Assembly (NCBI GenBank): GCA_002702655.1
Contig: PABB01000067.1
Span: 310,001 to 374,000 of the forward strand
DNA: 64,000 bases
Source of the DNA: Planctomycetaceae bacterium
Lineage (GTDB): Bacteria; Planctomycetota; Planctomycetia; Pirellulales; Lacipirellulaceae
Direction: 5' to 3'
Positions 58,346-64,000 of the stretch are shown here, piece by piece. Each line of letters opens with the position of its first letter. The first letter of the stretch is position 1. The position numbers and the translations under genes are program-made. The notes beneath the pieces were generated by a model. That model did not search any database. It was not told where the DNA came from and was given only the letters and a program-made list of their open reading frames with translations.

Positions 58346-60241
58346 TCATTCGTCGTCTGACCAGGCATCATCAACCGGTTCGTCGAACTGGCTGTCGTCG
58401 TAATAGTCACCGTCCTGCTCTTCCGGCGGCGGGTCGCTGCAGACCAAGTCGAGCCGCAGATCGCCAGTGGGAAGGTTCCAGCTGTACCAACCCCAAGGGC
58501 CATCTAACTCTGGTGCTGCGCCGTTCTCGTCCGTGCCGTTGTAGCCGACGCTGTAAAACAGCACGCCGTCATCTGTTGGTTTTGCACGGAGCGGTTGCCC
58601 GGCCGGGTCGAAGGGATCCGTGAAATCCGCTAACGGTAGGTCGCCGATGGTCTCCTCCACCGTCGCGGGCGGCCTGCTGTTTTCCGCGATGAAGTGCAGA
58701 GCGAGCAGATCCAAGACGAGCAATCGCGTTTCAGCAGCCTCGGCGCGGAACGCCGAGCGGGCCGAGTCGTAAATGCGGTCACCATACAGGAAATGCCGCA
58801 GCACGCTTGTCAGACGTCCACACCACCGGTGAGCATGTTGGGACCAAAGCATCTCCCTGTGCGCGAATTCTTCGAAGTCTTCCCGAGCGTTCAGTTGCTG
58901 CAGCAGCGCCACGGCGGCAGCGCGGGTATTCGGGATGGATTCGCGCAAGTCGTAAATCTCCCGCTGGGCAACTCCGCCGACTGCAACGCCGACCAAACCC
59001 TGGACAAGCAATCCGCCCGTGCGGCCATTCACGCCAAGGCGGTATGTGTCCAGCAAGATCTCCGTCGCCTCGTCGTATCGTCCGTCCCAGGTGGCCACCC
59101 GCGCTTGCGCCGTCATGAGTCGCGTAAGATCCCTGACCGCGATGAAGTTCACGCTGTCGAAGTTGTCGTCAACAAGCGAGAGCGGTTGTCGTATTGGCTG
59201 GCGGACCGCATGCCGTACTTGTTCGAGCAGGCCCCGGACGTTCTCGACCCCACTTCTGGTTTGCTCGCGAGATGCGCCTTCCGCCGTGACAGCATTGACG
59301 GTCTGCCCCTGGGGGCCCACAGCCTGACAAGCGCGTGCCATCTCATCCCAACCGTTCGGGTCTGGCATTGCCACGTCCGGGATTGGCGGCGGAAACGCCA
59401 GTTTGAACCACAGATATCCCAGTGGGGCGGCCATTGCCGCGAGTAAGATTCCAGCGCAGATTCGTCCAATCCACCGCGGCCAGCTCTGCGTCGCGCCTCG
59501 CTGCGATGCTGCACCAAGCCACCGCAGTGGGATAATCACGCACCAGGCGAGTAGCGCCACGGCGGGCAGAATCGACATCCAGGGTGGTGCAAGCTCAGCC
59601 CAGGAGGGCATCACTCCCAAAAAGGCGGCTGTCGAGAGATCGATTTCTGGCGGCCACCCGTAGCGGCCGATCATGGTGCCCAGGAGCCAGTCCACATTTG
59701 CCACCGGGAACGCCACGACCGCTGCTACTGCAATGGCGGCGAGGAGCCAGGTGGCCGCTCGCCAGCTGCGGCGCGTCGCAGCCGCCGCTCCGAACAAGGT
59801 TGCCAGACCGCCCGCCACAGCGATTGCCAGTAAGCTCTGCCACGCCCTCAGATTGAGCGGCGGCGTGTTCGCGCCCACCGCCGCAGCCCAGCCGGCGAGC
59901 ACCGTGATCAGCAGCAGCGTGCGGAGTGAGAATTGGGCTGAGGGAGGCGCCGGGGGCGATCCGATTTCCTCCCCCGCGGTCTCGCAGACTCTCCGCTTGC
60001 GCCGTCGCCGCCACAGCGATACTCCTGCCGCGATCACGGCGCCTTGCAGCGCGAACATCGCGACCAACTCCGGCGCAGGGATCACCAGCAGCAGCGATAG
60101 CCCCGCGAGATACGCCGCGATGCGCACGAACCAGTGGCGGCGGCTGGTCGCCGCGGCGAGCGCCGCCAAGCCGTTGGCCGACAGCGACAGCGCGACCACC
60201 ACGGCGGTCACGATCAGCAGCGCGGGATCGGGGTCGAGCAT
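58346..60241 (-). CDS. Large membrane protein with FSLRTLL motif, unknown function
   Basis: 631 aa. N-terminal half with several membrane helices (for example VTAVVVALSLSANGLAALAA, FSLRTLLLITVLAGWAAAVG, LLAIAVAGGLATLFGAAAA) and a C-terminal soluble half with NFIAVRDLTRLMTAQARVAT. The tail is acidic (QDGDYYDDSQFDEPVDDAWS). The S-(M/L)-R-(D/T)-LL motif links it to the 9963-10613 protein. Start 60241 (MLDPDPAL) was chosen since the frame further upstream runs into a dispersed palindrome (60336-60412). A planctomycete-type membrane regulator is plausible; no function can be assigned. Confidence 0.75.
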   Translation of the reverse strand: MLDPDPALLIVTAVVVALSLSANGLAALAAATSRRHWFVRIAAYLAGLSLLLVIPAPELVAMFALQGAVIAAGVSLWRRRRKRRVCETAGEEIGSPPAPPSAQFSLRTLLLITVLAGWAAAVGANTPPLNLRAWQSLLAIAVAGGLATLFGAAAATRRSWRAATWLLAAIAVAAVVAFPVANVDWLLGTMIGRYGWPPEIDLSTAAFLGVMPSWAELAPPWMSILPAVALLAWCVIIPLRWLGAASQRGATQSWPRWIGRICAGILLAAMAAPLGYLWFKLAFPPPIPDVAMPDPNGWDEMARACQAVGPQGQTVNAVTAEGASREQTRSGVENVRGLLEQVRHAVRQPIRQPLSLVDDNFDSVNFIAVRDLTRLMTAQARVATWDGRYDEATEILLDTYRLGVNGRTGGLLVQGLVGVAVGGVAQREIYDLRESIPNTRAAAVALLQQLNAREDFEEFAHREMLWSQHAHRWCGRLTSVLRHFLYGDRIYDSARSAFRAEAAETRLLVLDLLALHFIAENSRPPATVEETIGDLPLADFTDPFDPAGQPLRAKPTDDGVLFYSVGYNGTDENGAAPELDGPWGWYSWNLPTGDLRLDLVCSDPPPEEQDGDYYDDSQFDEPVDDAWSDDE

Positions 60242-60335
60242 CAGCGGCGGCCCGCCTGGAGGAGGAAACACTCCATGATAGCCGCGAACTGGCGAGCCCG
60301 CAGGCGGATTCGGCGCCGGTGCTGCAAGCAAGTAC

Positions 60336-60412
60336 GGGTGGCTGGGGACGACCAACGGGAGCCCCCAGGGCGCGTCACTGGGGGCTTCGCTGCGCTGCGT
60401 CCCCAGCCACCC
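60336..60412. repeat. GGGTGGCTGGGGACG palindromic repeat, copy 3
   Basis: Starts GGGTGGCTGGGGACGACCAA (as copy 1) and ends GCGTCCCCAGCCACCC. It lies upstream of the 58346-60241 gene and downstream of the GYF-domain gene. Confidence 0.75.
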
Positions 60413-60460
60413 GTGCTATTGCCACGGCGCGCAACCACAGAAATGCGCGTCGACCGCCCG

Positions 60461-61282
60461 TCACTCGCTCAGCAGCACGACCGCCAGCACGGTGAGCAGG
60501 ATGGCCGCGACGACCGCCAGGCCAATAGTGATCTGCTTGTTGCGGCGGCGGCGGGCGGCGAGTTTGGCGCGGCGAGCGGCCGCGGCGGGGCTTTCGAGCT
60601 GCTCGCCGCCGGGGGAGCCGTCGCTTGTCGTGGGCTTCGTCGGCGCGGTTGCCGGCTCGGCGGCGGGCGCGTCGCTGGGCGGCGCGGCGGGCGGCGGCTC
60701 GGTCGTCGTCGCCGCGCCCAATTCAGCCAGCCCTTCGCGGGCCGGTTTCCATTCCGGCCAGCCGTCGCGCCATAGCCAGGCGTCCTCGGCCACGCGGCCT
60801 TGCTTGACCCACTCGCGCAGCACCGCGGCGGTGGCGGGGCCATATTGACCGCCCGAAGGGGGGCGCACGTACCAGGCGTCGAGCGGTGCGGCCGAACTCG
60901 CAGGCGTCGCGTCGCCCGCGGCCGGCGGCGCGGCGGGGGGCGGTGCGTCGGTGACAATCGCCGGCGCCGCGTCGGGCGCAGTCGGAGCGGCGTTGGCCGC
61001 GCTGGCTTTGGCGGCAGGCTGGGGCGCGGGCTTTGCGGCCGCCGCAGCGGGCTTGGGGGCGGCTTGCGGCGCTGGCTGACTGACAGGCGCTGGCTTCGTC
61101 GCAGGAGCCGTCGACTGAGGCGTCGTCGACTCGCTGGCCGTGGGCGCCGGCTCGGCACGACCGCCGCTTTCGCGGGGCACGATGAACCGCACCTGGCACT
61201 CGGGGCAGATCGCCCGCATGCCGGCCAACTCGGTCTTCACGTGCAGTCTGTGTCCGTTGGGACACTCAAATCGAACGCCCAT
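60461..61282 (-). CDS. Zinc-ribbon, GYF-domain membrane protein
   Basis: 273 aa. N-terminal zinc ribbon (CPNGHRLHVKTELAGMRAIC, then PECQVRF; Cys residues at 7, 26 and 29 with His11), a Pro/Ala-rich linker of about 100 residues, a GYF_2 domain with AWYVRPPSGGQYGPATAAVL and DAWLWRDGWPEW, then a Lys/Arg-rich helix and one C-terminal membrane segment (ITIGLAVVAAILLTVLAVVL). GYF_2 domains bind proline-rich peptides and are common in planctomycetes. The tail anchor would keep it at the inner membrane with the soluble part in the cytoplasm. ATG 61282. Confidence 0.82.
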   Translation of the reverse strand: MGVRFECPNGHRLHVKTELAGMRAICPECQVRFIVPRESGGRAEPAPTASESTTPQSTAPATKPAPVSQPAPQAAPKPAAAAAKPAPQPAAKASAANAAPTAPDAAPAIVTDAPPPAAPPAAGDATPASSAAPLDAWYVRPPSGGQYGPATAAVLREWVKQGRVAEDAWLWRDGWPEWKPAREGLAELGAATTTEPPPAAPPSDAPAAEPATAPTKPTTSDGSPGGEQLESPAAAARRAKLAARRRRNKQITIGLAVVAAILLTVLAVVLLSE

Positions 61283-61472
61283 AATCACCGTCGGGGTGCA
61301 TGCCGTGGCCGATCGCGGCGCGCGGGTCGACCTGTGCCCCGGCGCATGGCAAGGCCGCGTGAGAAGTCGTCGCGCCGCGTTCCCCCCGCCAAGTTGTAGT
61401 TTACCCCGCGGTTGGAGCAGGGAGAACCACCCGGCACGGGCGCCGGCGGCCCGACATTGTCGCCGAGAGCAG

Positions 61473-61513
61473 CCCGACATCGTCGTAGTATGCCCCGACA
61501 TCGTCGTAGTATG
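61473..61513. repeat. 21-base tandem repeat
   Basis: CCCGACATCGTCGTAGTATG occurs twice (61473-61492, 61494-61513), one base apart, with a partial CCCGACATTGTCG before it (61450-61462). It lies in the 413-base gap 61283-61695, which also holds a palindrome of the GGGTGG family; no gene in the gap. Confidence 0.75.
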
Positions 61514-61575
61514 CGTGGTACAGTAGTGCTGAAATCGCGTTCAACCAGAGGGCAGAGCCCTCAAGGCAAGTGGGA

Positions 61576-61652
61576 GGGCGGCTGGGGACGACCGGAGGAA
61601 GCCCCCGAGTGAATTCCCTGGGGGCTCCGCTTCGCTGCGTCCCCAGCCGCCC
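61576..61652. repeat. GG(T/C)GGCTGGGGACG palindromic repeat, copy 4
   Basis: Starts GGGCGGCTGGGGACGACCGG and ends CGTCCCCAGCCGCCC. Both outer ends carry the same T-to-C and A-to-G change, so the stem is kept by compensating change. Just upstream of uppP. Confidence 0.75.
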
Positions 61653-61695
61653 CTGCCTTGCTGCTTTCCATCGCCTTTGTCCCAGCTCGCCGTCG

Positions 61696-62520
61696 ATGTC
61701 GCTGATTGAAATTCTGATCCTGGCCGTCGTGCAGGGGCTGACCGAGTTTCTGCCGGTGAGCAGCTCGGGACACCTGGTGGTGGCCAACGCGCTGATGGAA
61801 GCCCGCGGCGCGTCGCCGGTGAAGGATCTGTTGGAGGTGAGCGTCACGCTGCACCTGGGCACGCTCGCTTCGGTGTTGATCTACTATCGCCGCGAGATTC
61901 TGCGGCTGCTCTCGACCGATCGCCGGGTGATTCCGCTGCTGGTCGTCGGCACGATCCCCGCCGCGGTGCTGGGCGTGTGGGTCAAGAAGATTGCCCCCGA
62001 CTCGGTGGAAGAGGTCTTTTTGAAGAGCCCGCTGGTCGCCGGGCTGTTGTTTCCCGTGACTGCGGCGCTGCTGCTGTGGGCGATGCACCGTAGCAAGGCC
62101 GATGCCGAAAACCCCGCGCGACCGCAGTTGGAGTATCAGCAGTTGGGGATGGGCCAGACGCTGGTGATCGGCGTGCTGCAGGCGCTGGCGTTGTTGCCGG
62201 GAATTTCGCGCAGCGGGTCGACGATTGCCGCGGGGCTGGGCGTGGGGTTGAGCCGCGCGTCGGCCGCCACGTTCGCCTTCCTGCTGGCGATTCCCGCGAT
62301 TCTGGGCGCCGGCGTGCTGGAAGGGTACGAAATCTACAAAGAGGGTTCCGCCGGCACGCCCGCGGTGAATCTGGCCGCCGGGTTCGTCGTGTCGATGATC
62401 GTCGGCCTGGGCGCGCTGGCGCTGTTGATCCGCTGGGTCGAGCGCGGCCGGTTGGCGGTGTTCGCGTACTATCTCATTCCGCTGGGCATTGCGGTGACCG
62501 CCTGGCAGTTGGCGAAGTGA
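61696..62520 (+). CDS. uppP: Undecaprenyl-diphosphatase
   Basis: 274 aa, integral membrane. Removes one phosphate from undecaprenyl pyrophosphate to recycle the lipid carrier for cell-wall and polysaccharide synthesis. Motifs: GLTEFLPVSSSGH (residues 14-26) and PGISRSGST (later), the two catalytic-site motifs of the BacA/UppP family. Length and helix number are normal. Start ATG 61696 begins MSLIEIL; the frame before it includes a palindrome. No further link to peptidoglycan genes nearby. Confidence 0.95.
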   Translation: MSLIEILILAVVQGLTEFLPVSSSGHLVVANALMEARGASPVKDLLEVSVTLHLGTLASVLIYYRREILRLLSTDRRVIPLLVVGTIPAAVLGVWVKKIAPDSVEEVFLKSPLVAGLLFPVTAALLLWAMHRSKADAENPARPQLEYQQLGMGQTLVIGVLQALALLPGISRSGSTIAAGLGVGLSRASAATFAFLLAIPAILGAGVLEGYEIYKEGSAGTPAVNLAAGFVVSMIVGLGALALLIRWVERGRLAVFAYYLIPLGIAVTAWQLAK

Positions 62521-62644
62521 TGCGGCGCACAAGTTAGCCCCCGGTCATTGACCGGGGGCTAAATGTCATTGCGCTCGAGAAGTCACGCGACGGACGCGAA
62601 CGTCCGTCCCTGACCTCCGACCTCTCCCCTTCGACCTCTCTTCT

Positions 62645-64000
62645 CTACATGTCGTAATACATGCAGAACTCGTACGGGTGCGGCCGCAGGGCCAGGGCGG
62701 TGACTTCGTTGGTCTTCTTGTACCAGATCCAGGTGTTGATCACGTCCTGGGTGAATACGTCGCCGCGGAGCAGGAATTCGTGATCCTTGGCCAGCGCGTC
62801 GAGCGCGTCGCCCAGCGAGCCGGGGGTGGTGGGCACCTTGGCCAGCTCCTCCGGCTCCAGATCGTAGATGTCCTTGTCGAGCGGGTCGCCCGGGTGGATC
62901 TTGTTCTGGATCCCGTCGATCGCCGCCATCAGCAGCGCCGAAAACGCCAGGTACGGGTTGCTGCTGGGATCGGGGCAGCGGAACTCGATCCGTTTGGCCT
63001 TGGGGCTGGGGCTGTACATCGGAATGCGGCACGCGGCCGAGCGATTCCGCTGCGAGTACGCCAGGTTCACCGGCGCCTCGAACCCGGGGACCAGTCGCTT
63101 GTAGCTGTTGGTCGTGGGGTTGGTGAACGCCAGGATCGCCGGGGCGTGCTGCAGGATGCCGCCGATGGCGTAGATGGCCTCGTCGGACAGGCCCGCGTAG
63201 CCGCTGCCCGCGAACAACGGCTGGTCGCCCTTCCACAGCGAGATGTGCGTGTGCATGCCTGAGCCGTTGTCGCTGAACAGCGGTTTGGGCATGAAGGTGA
63301 CCGTCTTGCCGTACTTGCGGGCGACGTTCTTGACGATGTACTTGTACATGCACATGTGGTCGGCCATCGTCACCAGGTCGTTGAACCGCAGGTCGATCTC
63401 CGCCTGCCCGCCGGTGGCGACCTCGTGATGCTGCGCTTCCACGTCCATGCCGCAGTCGATCATCGTCTGCATCATCTCGTTGCGGATGTTCATGAACTGA
63501 TCCGCCGGCGGGACGGGGAAGTAGCCTTCCTTGTGCCGCAGCTTGTAACCCAGGTTGGGGTTCTCCTCCCGGCCGCGATTCCACTCGCCCTCGATGCTGT
63601 CGAGGAAGAAGTAGCCCGCGTTGGGGCGCTGGTCGAACCGCACGTCGTCGAAGATGAAGAACTCCGCCTCGGGGCCGATGTAGCAGGTGTCGGCCACGCC
63701 GGTGCTCTTGAGGTAGTTGACCGCCTTGCGGGCCACGTTGCGGGGGTCGCGGGTGTAGTCCTCGCGGGTGATGGGGTCCTGGATGTTGCACAGCATCGAC
63801 AGCGTCGTCAGTTCGCAGAACGGATCGATCACCGCGGTATCCGGCTGGGGCACCAGCAGCATGTCGCTCTCGTTGATCGCCTGCCAGCCGCGAATGCTGG
63901 AGCCGTCGAAGCCCAGCCCGTCCTCGAACACTTCTTCTTCGAGCTTGGCGACCGGGATCGTGAAATGCTGCCACAACCCGGGGAAGTCCATGAACCGCAG
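62645..64000 (-). CDS. glnA: Glutamine synthetase, type I (5' end beyond window)
   Basis: At least 451 residues are visible and the gene continues past the right edge, since the frame runs on through LRF before the internal MDFPGLW. It combines glutamate, ammonia and ATP to give glutamine. Seen: [14 protein letters not shown] (metal site), [40 protein letters not shown], and the adenylylation-site sequence [11 protein letters not shown] with its tyrosine, so GlnE-type control is possible. With gltB and gltD at 10.7-17.5 kb this completes the GS-GOGAT route within the window. Confidence 0.97.
   Translation of the reverse strand: MRFMDFPGLWQHFTIPVAKLEEEVFEDGLGFDGSSIRGWQAINESDMLLVPQPDTAVIDPFCELTTLSMLCNIQDPITREDYTRDPRNVARKAVNYLKSTGVADTCYIGPEAEFFIFDDVRFDQRPNAGYFFLDSIEGEWNRGREENPNLGYKLRHKEGYFPVPPADQFMNIRNEMMQTMIDCGMDVEAQHHEVATGGQAEIDLRFNDLVTMADHMCMYKYIVKNVARKYGKTVTFMPKPLFSDNGSGMHTHISLWKGDQPLFAGSGYAGLSDEAIYAIGGILQHAPAILAFTNPTTNSYKRLVPGFEAPVNLAYSQRNRSAACRIPMYSPSPKAKRIEFRCPDPSSNPYLAFSALLMAAIDGIQNKIHPGDPLDKDIYDLEPEELAKVPTTPGSLGDALDALAKDHEFLLRGDVFTQDVINTWIWYKKTNEVTALALRPHPYEFCMYYDM

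Overview
The window is about 65% GC and densely coded, and looks like the chromosome of a planctomycete, probably of the Pirellulales. The evidence is a DUF1501 gene beside a DUF1549/DUF1553 gene, a PEP-CTERM protein, a planctomycete-type TIGR03009 secreted protein, a Hanks-type kinase with a non-cytoplasmic sensor, membrane proteins with an (F/Y)S(M/L)R-(D/T)LL motif, a GYF-domain membrane protein, and tetrahydromethanopterin C1 genes (fae plus a methylene-H4MPT dehydrogenase). Many genes lack a strong Shine-Dalgarno sequence. Starts were therefore placed mostly from signal peptides, family N-termini and repeat positions.

Layout. 1-12 kb (all minus strand): RNase Z-like hydrolase (cut by the left edge), PEP-CTERM protein, prenyltransferase-repeat protein, kinase, TlpA-like thioredoxin, LOG-family protein, beta-CASP nuclease and a small membrane protein. 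10.7-18.6 kb: nitrogen assimilation, with lysR-gltB-gltD in transcription order; a 461-bp inverted-repeat unit carrying a four-helix-bundle (IVP/Avd-like) gene lies between gltB and gltD. The matching glutamine synthetase, glnA, is cut by the right edge at 62.6-64 kb. 19-35.4 kb: Uma2, cyclophilin, rsmD, an esterase, a cold-shock protein, secreted proteins, a glycosyltransferase, a copper P-type ATPase, an ABC ATPase/permease pair, a lipoprotein and a CDF metal exporter. 35.6-39.1 kb: a single-chain type IIL (MmeI-like) restriction-modification enzyme whose specificity part is visibly AT-richer than its ends. 39.4-42.6 kb: the DUF1501 and DUF1549/1553 pair.

42.6-53.7 kb is accessory. A lower-GC stretch holds an unknown gene, a small antitoxin candidate and a MazF toxin in a tight cluster, then a ribbon-helix-helix protein and an IS1-type transposase. 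The same 24-bp sequence occurs inverted at both ends of this 3.3-kb stretch. Next come three tandem genes for small secreted proteins that all end in a GVSVxVG(W/F) motif, each with its own terminator; a metallophosphoesterase overlapping an alpha/beta hydrolase; HicAB; CutA; and a REP-associated tyrosine transposase (RAYT) flanked by two palindromes on each side. 53.7-64 kb: an exonuclease-like metallo-beta-lactamase gene with a dense palindrome cluster upstream, a DUF4261-like lipoprotein, fae, methylene-H4MPT dehydrogenase, membrane proteins, uppP and glnA.

The window is rich in short dispersed palindromic repeats, at least six families, some of which have entered coding sequence in frame (rsmD and the alpha/beta hydrolase). 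Most promising for new biology are the tandem GVSVxVGW proteins, the inverted-repeat-bounded toxin/transposase unit, the four-helix-bundle unit splitting gltBD, and the repeat families. I saw no tRNA, rRNA, CRISPR array or replication origin.
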